Assembly (NCBI GenBank): GCA_025758045.1
Contig: CP107208.1
Location: forward strand, 1,736,001-1,800,000
Direction of reading: 5' to 3'
DNA length: 64,000 nucleotides
DNA from: Oscillospiraceae bacterium
Lineage (GTDB): Bacteria; Bacillota; Clostridia; Oscillospirales; Ruminococcaceae
Below are positions 56,371-64,000 of the stretch, piece by piece. Under the pieces are notes generated by a model, which did no database searches, was not told the DNA's origin, and saw only the letters and a list, made by a program, of their open reading frames with translations. Position numbers and translations under genes: made by a program. Numbering within the stretch: the first letter of the stretch is position 1; each line of letters begins with the position of its first letter.

Positions 56371-58260
56371 ATGCACATCACAGATCACCTGCAGCCCTGC
56401 TGCGTGGCGCTGCGCCAACAGGCGGATTCTCTGCCTGCGGCGATCCACCAACTGGTGGAATTGGTGCAGAAAAGCGGCTGCCTGACCGACACCGTACAAT
56501 TTGAACAGGATGTCCTGGAACGTGAAAAAATGGGCGGCATCTGCATGGGACGTGGGCTGGCCATCCCCCACGCCAAAAGCGCAGGGGTGGCCCATGCCGA
56601 GCTGGCCGCCTTAACGCTGGACCCGCCGCTGCCCTGCGATACGCCGGACGGCGAGCCGGTGCGGCTGCTGTTTTTGATCGCTGCACCGGCAGATGCCAAC
56701 GACCTGCATGTGCAGATGCTGGCGGGCCTGGCCACCCTGCTGCTGGATGAGGGAGTCTGCCGGCAGATGCTGGATGCCCCCACGCCAACGGCTTTTTGCA
56801 GCCTGATCGCCCGGCACGAGGATCCCGCTCCGCCGCCTGCAGAGGAGAGCCCTGCCGCTGAGACGCCGCCGCCCCCGGCCCAGTACCGGCTGCTGGCGGT
56901 TACGGCCTGCCCCATGGGCGTGGCCCACACCTACCTGGCGGCCGAGGCCCTGCGCAAAGCGGCGCAGGAGCGGGGTGTGACCATCAAAGTGGAGACCAAC
57001 GGCGCGGTGGGCGTGAACGACGAGCTGGAAAGCGACGAGATCGCCGCCGCAGACTGCATCATCATTGCCGCCGACAAGGGCGTGTCGATGGCGCGGTTCG
57101 TAGGCAAGCGTCTGGTGACAGTCTCGGCCGGTGACGCGGTGCGCAATGCTGACGCCGTGCTGAACAAGGCGCTGAACAGCAAGGTGCCCGTCTACCGCGG
57201 CGGCAACGCCTTCCGCACCAGCGATTGGCGAGAGCTGGGCCGCGAAACGTACCGCCACCTGATGAACGGCATCTCCTACATGATTCCCTTTGTGGTGGTG
57301 GGCGGCGTCATGATCGCCCTGTCGCTGCTTTTGGCGCAGATGGGCCTGGCGCAAAAATATTGCGACCTGCTGAATAATATCGGCAAAGAGGCCTTTGTGC
57401 TGATCTACCCGGTGCTGGCGGCGTCCATTGCGGTCAGCATCGGCGACGCCCCGGCGTTCATGCCGGGCCTGATGGGCGGCTACATGGCTCAGCTGGGCAC
57501 CACGGCGGGCAATAAGCTCAGCTGGGTGTCCTCCGGGTTCTGGGGTGCGCTGATTGCCGGTTTTGCGGCAGGCCTGCTGGTGCGTTTTTTGAACGGGCTG
57601 GGCAAAAAAATACCGGAAAACCTGCAGCAGGTGCGCAGCAGTTTTTTAACGCCGCTGCTCAGTTTGCTGGGCATTGCGGCGCTGATGGCGCTGGCGGTCA
57701 ACCCGCCGCTGGGACGCTTTAACCAAAAGCTGTACCGTGCGCTGGATTCGATGCGCGGCGGCAGCCGTCTGACGGTGGGCGCTGTGCTGGGTGCGCTGAT
57801 GGCCACCGACTATGGCGGGCCCATCAACAAGGCCGCCTATCTGACTGGCACGCTGGCGTTGGTCAGCGATCAGCTGGACATTATGGCGGCGGTCATGATC
57901 GGCGGCATGGTGCCGCCCATCGGCGTGGCGCTGGCCTGCCTGCTGTTCCCGCATCGCTTCACCAGGGAGGAGCGTCGCACCGCGCCGCAAAACCTGCTGA
58001 TGGGGGCATCCTTTGTAACCGAGGGTGCGCTGCCCTTTGCGCTGCGTGATCCGCTGCGCGTGGTGCCCGCCTGCATGGCAGGCAGCAGCTTGGCCGGTGC
58101 GCTGGCTGTGCAGTTTGGCTGCCGCTGCCCGGCCCCTCACGGCGGGTTGTTCCTCATCGCGGTGATCGATAACCCCATCGGATTTTTGGTTGCTCTGCTG
58201 TGCGGCAGTTTGCTGACGGCGCTCATCATGGGCGTACTGAAAAAGCCGGTGAAGGGGTAA
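56371..58260 (+). CDS. fruA: PTS fructose-type transporter, EIIABC fusion
   Basis: The protein has 629 residues. EIIA (1-150) with active H67 in GLAIPHAKS; a Pro/Ala linker (150-170); EIIB (172-275) with active C180 in VTACPMGVAHTYLAA; EIIC (about 290-625) with eight or so helices and GDAPAFMPGLMGGYMA. The domain order A-B-C matches fructose PTS of Firmicutes. No fruK or fruR is next to it. GGGGGA lies before the ATG. Confidence 0.93.
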   Translation: MHITDHLQPCCVALRQQADSLPAAIHQLVELVQKSGCLTDTVQFEQDVLEREKMGGICMGRGLAIPHAKSAGVAHAELAALTLDPPLPCDTPDGEPVRLLFLIAAPADANDLHVQMLAGLATLLLDEGVCRQMLDAPTPTAFCSLIARHEDPAPPPAEESPAAETPPPPAQYRLLAVTACPMGVAHTYLAAEALRKAAQERGVTIKVETNGAVGVNDELESDEIAAADCIIIAADKGVSMARFVGKRLVTVSAGDAVRNADAVLNKALNSKVPVYRGGNAFRTSDWRELGRETYRHLMNGISYMIPFVVVGGVMIALSLLLAQMGLAQKYCDLLNNIGKEAFVLIYPVLAASIAVSIGDAPAFMPGLMGGYMAQLGTTAGNKLSWVSSGFWGALIAGFAAGLLVRFLNGLGKKIPENLQQVRSSFLTPLLSLLGIAALMALAVNPPLGRFNQKLYRALDSMRGGSRLTVGAVLGALMATDYGGPINKAAYLTGTLALVSDQLDIMAAVMIGGMVPPIGVALACLLFPHRFTREERRTAPQNLLMGASFVTEGALPFALRDPLRVVPACMAGSSLAGALAVQFGCRCPAPHGGLFLIAVIDNPIGFLVALLCGSLLTALIMGVLKKPVKG

Positions 58261-58274
58261 GAGGGCGGCTGATT

Positions 58275-58326
58275 TTGTAGGGGGGCGATGCTTGCATCCG
58301 CCCCTACAATGCACGGCTGAATTTTC
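58275..58326. repeat. Dispersed repeat R4, copy 2
   Basis: GTAGGGGGGCGATGCTTGCA, then TCCGCCCCTACAATGCACGGCT. The same core as 15848-15919. Confidence 0.75.
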
Positions 58327-58327
58327 A

Positions 58328-58357
58328 GGGATGCGCTTTCCACGGCGCATCCCTTTT
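58328..58357. terminator. Terminator after fruA
   Basis: GGGATGCGC (58328-58336) pairs with GCGCATCCC (58345-58353), then TTTT. Confidence 0.85.
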
Positions 58358-58360
58358 GCT

Positions 58361-59389
58361 TTACTCAACTACTTCGCACCCGGGGAAATAATAGGTCAAA
58401 ATTTCCCGCCAATCGGCGCCGCCTTCGGCCATGGATTGGGCGCCGTGCTGGCTCAGGCCCACGCAATGGCCGTAGCCGCGGGTGGTAAAGGTGAATGTGC
58501 CGTCGGCGTACTGCACGGCAAAACAGGTCGAACGCAGGGCCAGTGCCCGCCGCAGCCGCGTGCCGGAAAAAGCTTCTCCGCAGACGGACATCGAAGCTAC
58601 ATATCCGGCCTCGTCCAACTGCGCCGCGCCAAACCAGGCGGCGGGGGCGGTGTCAGCCAGTGTCTCCGGCTCCAAACCAAGGCCCTGCAAAATGGCATCC
58701 ACCTGCTCGCAGCTGTAGGTGATGGTCGTCTCGTAGCCGTCGGCCGTCTTGTCCCAGGGGGAGGCCACTCCCTGCAGGTAGGGCAGGGCCGAGGTCCACA
58801 CGTTCTGGCTGGCCTCGGTCACGCCGTTGCTGATGCTGTGGTAGCAGGCGGCGGCCGGTGCACCGCCATAGCACAGCAATGCCCCGGCGGCTCTGTCCGC
58901 CAGCGCGGCAAAGCGGCTGTAGTAGGCAGTGAAATCATCGCCCCAGCGCGCTTTCAATACCTCGGTATCCGTCCACCCGGCGCAGAGGGCTGAATTGACC
59001 TGCATCGGCGCCCCCAGCGCCAGTGCATAGCTGTGGCTGGCCACCATCTGGGCCAGCAGGGTGTCGTCGTTCCAGGTCGGCGGCATCTCGCAGGCGGCGG
59101 CACCGATGAGAAAGTCCCGCACGCTCACTACCCGGTTGGTTCCGGTGTCGGCGTCATACAGGGTGATGTCCGCCGCTGCCAGCGCGGCATTAGGGACGGT
59201 GGTACCGTTTTGAGTATTGCTGGGCGGCATCGTGGGCAAAGGCTGCGGTGTGGCAGCGGGGGAGAGATCGTCCGCCTGGACAGAATCCGTTGGGGGTGTG
59301 GGCGCGGCAGGCGGTACCAGCAGCGCAGCAAAAGGTGCAGCCGCCGCCAGAAGGGCAAAAGCGAAAACGGCAAGGGATGATTTTTTCAT
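58361..59389 (-). CDS. spoIID: SpoIID/LytB-domain protein
   Basis: The protein has 342 residues. A signal anchor (about 5-24) is followed by a Pro/Thr-rich linker and the SpoIID domain, a lytic transglycosylase that trims glycan strands during engulfment in spore formers. The catalytic Glu is E101 in AACEMPPTW; YGHCVGLSQHGAQSMAE closes the domain. ATG 59387-59389 follows GGAG. Related LytB-type proteins act outside sporulation, so the name is provisional. Confidence 0.88.
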   Translation of the reverse strand: MKKSSLAVFAFALLAAAAPFAALLVPPAAPTPPTDSVQADDLSPAATPQPLPTMPPSNTQNGTTVPNAALAAADITLYDADTGTNRVVSVRDFLIGAAACEMPPTWNDDTLLAQMVASHSYALALGAPMQVNSALCAGWTDTEVLKARWGDDFTAYYSRFAALADRAAGALLCYGGAPAAACYHSISNGVTEASQNVWTSALPYLQGVASPWDKTADGYETTITYSCEQVDAILQGLGLEPETLADTAPAAWFGAAQLDEAGYVASMSVCGEAFSGTRLRRALALRSTCFAVQYADGTFTFTTRGYGHCVGLSQHGAQSMAEGGADWREILTYYFPGCEVVE

Positions 59390-59406
59390 AGATGGGCACT
59401 CCATGC

Positions 59407-59435
59407 TTGCAATTTGGGGCGCGTGGCGGTACAAT
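59407..59435 (+). promoter_or_regulatory. Promoter of the 59506 membrane protein gene
   Basis: TTGCAA (59407-59412) and TACAAT (59430-59435) are 17 bases apart. Confidence 0.6.
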
Positions 59436-59505
59436 GTTTTGTATCCAGCGCTTGTACATTCTATGAAACAAGCCTGCCATCTTATGAAACAACGGGGGAA
59501 GACCC

Positions 59506-60327
59506 ATGCAAAATAAACGATTCTATGCGGTTCTTGTGCTGGCTGCCGGCATCGTGCTGGCGGCGCTGCATGTAGCGGACCTGCTGCAGTGGATGGATGC
59601 TTCCACCGGCTTTGCGCTGCAAGCCTCGGTGTGGGCGCGGTATCTGCCCTGGCTGGCGGCGCTGGCGCTGCCCTACCTGCCTGCCCGGCGGGTGGCTACC
59701 CAGCCCACAGAGCTAACCGACACCAACCTGCCCCTGGGCTGCTGCATGTTGATGACAGGCGCGCTGCTGCTGGGCAGCGGTCTGCTGTCGGTGTCCTCGG
59801 CCCAAACGATCTCCGCCTACCCGGAACTGTACGCCACCACCCCAGCCTGGACCGCCTGGGCGGATGTCATCACGCCGGTGCTGGCAGGTGCATGGCTGCT
59901 GGTGTACGGCTGGCGCGCCCTGACCGGCTTTGGCGTGCGCCGCCAGAAATTGGGCGGCGCACTGCCGGGCCTGGTGCTGCCGCTGGCTTTTTTATGGCGG
60001 TTGGTGTGGCGGTTCCAGTTTGTGCCTGCCTCGCTGGGGCGCATCCCCTGCACGCTGCGGGTACTCAGTGCTGTGGCGGCGCTGCTGTTTGCGGTGGTGC
60101 TGCTTAAAGTGTTTTTGACGCCGGGCCTGCCCTGCGGTCACACGCTGTTTGCCGCTGGGGCCGGGTGTTTTCTGCTGTGCACCTGCATCGAGCTGCCACA
60201 AACGCTGTTTGAGGCTTTCAATGGTATGCTGACCATGCCTGATCTGCTGACCGGCCTGGCCATGGGTGTGTTTGGCCTGTGCGGCCTGGCCTGTACCTGG
60301 GCCGCCGCCGGGGAAGAAACGGAATAA
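59506..60327 (+). CDS. Integral membrane protein of unknown function
   Basis: The protein has 273 residues with about seven hydrophobic helices (about 7-24, 42-58, 76-95, 118-137, 150-168, 185-206, 218-265). A short acidic end follows. No family is recognised. The gene has its own promoter and no operon partners; a MITE copy starts two bases after its stop. Confidence 0.7.
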   Translation: MQNKRFYAVLVLAAGIVLAALHVADLLQWMDASTGFALQASVWARYLPWLAALALPYLPARRVATQPTELTDTNLPLGCCMLMTGALLLGSGLLSVSSAQTISAYPELYATTPAWTAWADVITPVLAGAWLLVYGWRALTGFGVRRQKLGGALPGLVLPLAFLWRLVWRFQFVPASLGRIPCTLRVLSAVAALLFAVVLLKVFLTPGLPCGHTLFAAGAGCFLLCTCIELPQTLFEAFNGMLTMPDLLTGLAMGVFGLCGLACTWAAAGEETE

Positions 60328-60328
60328 A

Positions 60329-60500
60329 GGCAACACCGCACAATTCCCGCCTAACGGCTTAAGCACCGCTCCGGCGGCTGCGGCACGGCATCTGCTAATC
60401 CAAAATGCTCGATAATACACAAAGTATTATCTGCGCTTTTGGCTTAGCATCTGCCGCACCTCGCTCGCCGTATCGGCACTTAGAATTATGCGGTATTGCC
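60329..60500. mobile_element. 172-bp MITE, copy B
   Basis: Begins GGCAACACCGCACAATTC and ends GAATTATGCGGTATTGCC. TAAA stands on both sides (60325-60328 and 60501-60504), a 4-bp duplication. It is nearly identical to copy A along its length. Confidence 0.88.
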
Positions 60501-60517
60501 TAAATATTGTAAATAGG

Positions 60518-60557
60518 AAAACCCGCGCTCTCGGCATTGCCGGAAAGCGCGGGTTTT
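60518..60557. terminator. Bidirectional terminator
   Basis: AAAACCCGCGCT (60518-60529) is perfectly complementary to 60546-60557. Confidence 0.85.
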
Positions 60558-60587
60558 ATGTTGTGTGGCGGGCGGACGATGTTTTTG

Positions 60588-60700
60588 ACCCCTCTGGGAG
60601 GGGGCTCCCGCGAAGCAGGTAGGGAGAGCTTTGGATGGAAGGCTCTCTCCCTCCGTCTGCGCTTACGCGCAGATGCCTTCCTCTGTGAGGGAGGCTTTTA
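60588..60700. repeat. Dispersed palindromic repeat R2, long copy
   Basis: CCCCTCTGGGAGGGGGCTCC, CGCGAAGCAGG, CTGCGCTTACGCGCAG and CTCTGTGAGGGAGGC follow one another. Located just after the P-type ATPase stop. Confidence 0.75.
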
Positions 60701-60707
60701 GTTGACG

Positions 60708-63074
60708 TTATGATTCTCTCCTTCGCCGCACCTTATCCTGTACCTCGCCTACGGCGCCGTGGATGCGGGTATTCAGCAGGCTTACGCCAAACAGCGTCGG
60801 CCCGGCCAGGCCAAGCAGGGCCACCAGCACCAGCGTGCCGCCCAGATCCAGCTTGACCAGCCCCAGCCAGGGGGCCAGCAGCAACGCGCCGCCGTAGCCG
60901 ATGACTGCCATCGCTCCCCAAAGTACCCAGTGCCAGGTGTTGAACGGGCGGCAGACGCCCCACAGTACCATCAGGCCCACTGTCAGCACCACGATCGTAC
61001 TGATGGTGCCCAGGTAATCGCTGGACAGGCCAAAGGCAAAGCAGAACCCCTGCGCCAAAAATACCAGTAAAAAATCGGTTATGCCGCCGGGCAGCGCCGC
61101 CCGCAGCACGTTGGAGATAAACCGCCCGTGCACCCGCTCGTGATTCGGCTCCAGCGCCAGAAAAAACGCTGGTGTACCGATGGTTGCGGCGCCGAGCAGC
61201 GACAGCTGCAGCGGCAAAAACGGATAAGTCAGCGGCAGCACCAGCGATACGACGCTGAGCAGCACCGAGAAGATGTTTTTGACCAAAAACAGCGACGCCG
61301 ACCGCTGGATGTTGTTGATGACACGGCGTCCTTCGGCCACTACATGGGGCAGCGCACCGAAGTCCGAATCCAGCAGCACCAGCTGTGCCACCTGGCTGGC
61401 GGCCTGCGCACCCGATGCCATGGCAATGCCGCAGTCGGCATCTTTCAACGCCAGAACGTCGTTTACACCATCGCCGGTCATGGCCACTGTATGTCCCTGC
61501 TTTTGCAGGGCGTGTACCAGCTTGCGCTTTTGCTCCGGCGTTACACGGCCGAATACCGTGCAGTGGGCGGCGGCTTTTTCCAACTCACGGTCGTTTTTCA
61601 AGGCTACCGCGTCTACCCACTGGTCAGCCCCGCGGATGCCCGCCTGGGCGGCTACATGGCTGACGGCCCGCGGGTCGTCGCCGGAAATCACTTTCACGTC
61701 CACGCCCTGACGCGCAAAGTAGGCAAAGGTCTCCGGCGCGCTCTCCCGGATGCGGTTTTGCAGCGGCAGCAATGCCAAAAACTCCAGCGTGTCTGGGTCC
61801 AGCCGGGCAGGCGGTTCGGGCAGTTCGCCCTTACAGCGGGCCAGCAGCAGCACGCGCCGCCCCTGGGCCAGCAGCGGGTCCAGTACGGGGCGCAGCTCTG
61901 CCAGACGGGCACCGGCCAAAATATCCGGTGCCCCTACGACATAACTGCCCTGCGCCCCAAAGCTTTTGGCGCTGTATTTGTAGGCCGTGTTAAAGGGGAT
62001 GCTGCGGGCGGCAAACCAAGAGCTGCCACCCTGGCCGAATTTCTCGCACAGGGCACGGGCGGTGTCGTTGTCTGGCTCCTCACCGCTGTAAAAGGCGGTT
62101 AAAATGTCGGTGACAGGCGCGTTTTCATTAAGCAAAACCGGCTCGTCCGCCTGCATTGTGCTCTCGGTAATGGTGCCGGTCTTGTCTACGCACAGCACAT
62201 CCACCCGGGCCAGCGTTTCAATGCAGTTCATGTCCTGAGTCAGCACCCGGCGGCGGGCCAGCCGCATCATGCCCACGGCCAAGGCCACGCTGGTCAGCAG
62301 GTACAGGCCCTCGGGGATCATACCGATCAGCGCCGCCACGGTGGTCTCCACGCTGCCGCGCATGGCCACGCCCAGCTGCCAGTGCTGCTTGTACAGAAGC
62401 GCCGCGCCGATGGGTACCAGCGCGATGCCGATGGCCCGGATCAGCTTGTCCAGGCTGCGCATCATCTCGCCCTTGACCACCTTGTGGCCGTCGGCCTTGG
62501 CCTCGGTAGCCAGTTTGGCGGCGTAGCTTTCGGCACCCACTTTGGTCAGCCGCGCCACGCAGTGCCCGGCGGCCAAAAAGCTGCCGGAACGCAGCCCGTC
62601 CCCTGGATTTTTGGCGATGGGACGCGCTTCACCGGTCAGCAGACTTTCGTTGGCCTGGGCGGTGCCGTCCAGTACCACGGCATCGGCGGCAATCTGCTCG
62701 CCCGCGCGGATCTCCACCACATCGTCCTGCACCAATTCATCTGAGAGCAGCTCCACCCACTGTCCGTCCCGCAGGCAGCGCACCTTGTGGGCGGAGACAA
62801 GGGTCAGCTCGTCGATGGTCTTTTTGGCGCGCAGCTGTTGGATAATGCCGATGAGGGTGTTCCAGAACACGATACCCAGAAACCCCATGTTCAGCCAGGA
62901 ACCAACGGACAGCAGCATGAGCGCCAGCACCAGAAACACGAGGTTGAAGTAGGTACAGATATTGTCCCGCACGATCTCCACGGTGGTTTTGGTGGGGGAG
63001 CGGGGCGGGCAGTTGGTCAGCCCTGCTGCGCGGCGGCTTTCCACCTCCGCCGCCGTCAGGCCGTGAATGGGCAT
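60708..63074 (-). CDS. P-type ATPase, cation-transporting (P2-like)
   Basis: The protein has 788 residues. The phosphorylated Asp is D296 in VDKTGTIT; the TGEA actuator loop is in NESLLTGEARP; MTGDGVNDVLALKDAD is the hinge. The ion-site helix reads IGMIPEGLYLLTS (PEGL, as in Ca2+/Na+,K+-type pumps), with about ten helices. The ion is not certain. ATG 63072-63074 follows AAGGAGGT; a longer frame runs through an R3 repeat and is unlikely to be coding. Confidence 0.9.
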   Translation of the reverse strand: MPIHGLTAAEVESRRAAGLTNCPPRSPTKTTVEIVRDNICTYFNLVFLVLALMLLSVGSWLNMGFLGIVFWNTLIGIIQQLRAKKTIDELTLVSAHKVRCLRDGQWVELLSDELVQDDVVEIRAGEQIAADAVVLDGTAQANESLLTGEARPIAKNPGDGLRSGSFLAAGHCVARLTKVGAESYAAKLATEAKADGHKVVKGEMMRSLDKLIRAIGIALVPIGAALLYKQHWQLGVAMRGSVETTVAALIGMIPEGLYLLTSVALAVGMMRLARRRVLTQDMNCIETLARVDVLCVDKTGTITESTMQADEPVLLNENAPVTDILTAFYSGEEPDNDTARALCEKFGQGGSSWFAARSIPFNTAYKYSAKSFGAQGSYVVGAPDILAGARLAELRPVLDPLLAQGRRVLLLARCKGELPEPPARLDPDTLEFLALLPLQNRIRESAPETFAYFARQGVDVKVISGDDPRAVSHVAAQAGIRGADQWVDAVALKNDRELEKAAAHCTVFGRVTPEQKRKLVHALQKQGHTVAMTGDGVNDVLALKDADCGIAMASGAQAASQVAQLVLLDSDFGALPHVVAEGRRVINNIQRSASLFLVKNIFSVLLSVVSLVLPLTYPFLPLQLSLLGAATIGTPAFFLALEPNHERVHGRFISNVLRAALPGGITDFLLVFLAQGFCFAFGLSSDYLGTISTIVVLTVGLMVLWGVCRPFNTWHWVLWGAMAVIGYGGALLLAPWLGLVKLDLGGTLVLVALLGLAGPTLFGVSLLNTRIHGAVGEVQDKVRRRRES

Positions 63075-63087
63075 ACGAATGACCTCC

Positions 63088-63129
63088 TTGTTCCTTTTCT
63101 TATAAGAAAGGAAACCAAAAGAATTTTTA
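63088..63129. repeat. Dispersed hairpin repeat R3, copy
   Basis: GTTCCTTTTCTTATAAGAAA with GGAAACCAAAAGAATTTTT. It lies in the 5' leader of the ATPase gene. Confidence 0.65.
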
Positions 63130-63130
63130 A

Positions 63131-63302
63131 GGCAATACCGCATAATTCTAAGTGCCGATACGGCGAGCGAGGTGCGGCAACTGCTAAGCCAAAAGCGCAG
63201 ATAATACTGGATGTCTTATCGAGCATTTTGGCAACGCAGATGCCGTGCCGCAGCCGCCGGAGCGGTGCTTGAGCCGTTAGGCGGGAATTGTGCGGTGGTG
63301 CC
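63131..63302. mobile_element. 172-bp MITE, copy C (opposite orientation)
   Basis: Starts GGCAATACCGCATAATTC and ends GGAATTGTGCGGTGGTGCC. TTAA is found on both sides (63127-63130 and 63303-63306). It is inverted relative to copies A and B. Confidence 0.88.
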
Positions 63303-63422
63303 TTAATACAAATACCGTTGCGGATGCAGGCCAAGCCGCGCCGGCGCGGGTACGGGGATATGATCGCAACGCTATTGGTTTAGTATACCCGCTGATTGTG
63401 AATAAAGCATGGCAAAACACAA

Positions 63423-63456
63423 AAAACGGTACACACCGCAAAGTGTGTACCGTTTT
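63423..63456. terminator. prfB terminator
   Basis: AAAACGGTACACAC (63423-63436) pairs with 63443-63456. On the minus strand it ends the prfB transcript. Confidence 0.88.
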
Positions 63457-63475
63457 GAGTTTGCGGAAAAGAGAA

Positions 63476-64000
63476 TTACACCTCTTCCAGTTCCCCGCGG
63501 GAGCTGGCTTTCAGGTAGGCGTAGATGAACCCGTCCAGGTCGCCGTCCATGACAGCCTGTACGTTGCCGCTTTCAAAGTTGGTGCGGTGATCCTTGACCA
63601 GCGTGTAGGGCATAAAGACGTAGCTACGGATCTGGTGGCCCCAGGCGATCTCGTTCTGCACGCCCTTGATGTCGTCGATCTTGTCCTTATGCTGCTGCAG
63701 CGCGATCTGGTACAGCTTGGCCTTCATCATTTCCATAGCGTACTCGCGGTTCTGCAGCTGGCTGCGCTGGGTCTGGCAGCTGGTCACGATGCCGGTGGGC
63801 TTGTGGATCAGACGGACGGCGGAGGAAGTCTTGTTGATGTGCTGGCCGCCGGCACCGGAGGAACGGTAGACCTGCATCTCAATGTCGGCCGGGTTGATCT
63901 CGATGTTGATGTTGTTGTCCAGCTCGGGCATAACTTCCAGGCTGGAGAAGCTGGTCTGGCGGCGGGCCTGAGAGTCGAACGGGCTGACGCGCACCAGGCG
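63476..64000 (-). CDS. prfB: Peptide chain release factor 2 (C-terminal part)
   Basis: About 174 residues are visible; the gene continues past the right edge. The GGQ motif that triggers peptide release is in RSSGAGGQHINKTSSAVR. Earlier sequence LVRVSPFDSQARRQTSF is typical of RF2. The Thr after the motif and the DGDLDGFIYAYL end agree with RF2 rather than RF1. The usual programmed frameshift site would lie outside the window. Confidence 0.96.
   Translation of the reverse strand, partial: RLVRVSPFDSQARRQTSFSSLEVMPELDNNINIEINPADIEMQVYRSSGAGGQHINKTSSAVRLIHKPTGIVTSCQTQRSQLQNREYAMEMMKAKLYQIALQQHKDKIDDIKGVQNEIAWGHQIRSYVFMPYTLVKDHRTNFESGNVQAVMDGDLDGFIYAYLKASSRGELEEV

Overview
The window looks like chromosome from a GC-rich Clostridia member of the Oscillospiraceae (Gemmiger / Subdoligranulum / Faecalibacterium neighbourhood). 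This is inferred from the Gram-positive gene set with strong AGGAGG ribosome sites, a SigK-type sigma factor and a SpoIID homologue, UMF1 and MsmK transporters, high GC in most genes, and many short palindromic intergenic repeats. No rRNA, tRNA or CRISPR array was seen.

Bases 1-14414 are a more AT-rich accessory island. A type I restriction R subunit (hsdR) comes first. Then comes an integrative mobilizable element: a hairpin array ending in a MobV-type oriT, an XRE regulator, CHC2 primase-like and D5-like replication proteins, a small HTH protein, a MobV relaxase, a RhuM-like protein and a large serine recombinase. An McrB/McrC restriction pair follows. Base composition changes sharply at 14415, where the core-like chromosome starts.

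Bases 14.4-20.9 kb hold an HD phosphohydrolase, a DUF2975 / YozG-type pair with a palindromic operator, a large membrane protein, an uninterrupted sigK, an orphan BlaI repressor and an aminotransferase. Bases 21.0-28.6 kb are a surface-glycan locus: WecE transaminase, GNAT acetyltransferase, two paralogous GT-C-like membrane proteins, a polyprenyl-phosphate GT2, a decayed acyltransferase, an ArnE/ArnF-like flippase pair and a PAP2 protein. Together they suggest nucleotide-sugar synthesis, lipid loading, flipping and extracytoplasmic transfer. Next come pyrG and a signalling group (membrane receiver, Hpt, and a REC/HD-GYP/GGDEF protein).

Bases 34.4-39.3 kb are a sulfur-assimilation block: an Rrf2 regulator, cysK, mnmA and metY. 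The cysK and metY promoters share sequence around the -35 and start region. The metY leader encodes a 37-residue peptide with four cysteine codons followed by mutually exclusive antiterminator and terminator hairpins, i.e. an apparent cysteine attenuator. The cysK leader has a nine-codon ORF ending in Cys. This is the most interesting system in the window.

Bases 39.4-51.8 kb hold an rRNA/tRNA methyltransferase, UMF1 transporter, PLC-like protein, cyclophilin, a LegB-like dehydratase and three more GT-C-like proteins, two of them each paired with a small two-TM partner. Bases 52-64 kb hold a GT2, a zinc-ribbon protein, Lrp, a candidate sRNA, AraC, MsmK, a fructose PTS, SpoIID, a membrane protein, a P-type ATPase and the 3' part of prfB.

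Four dispersed repeat families occur in the intergenic spaces. One is a 172-bp MITE with 18-bp terminal inverted repeats and 4-bp target duplications in all three full copies, plus a probable shortened copy in the pyrG leader.
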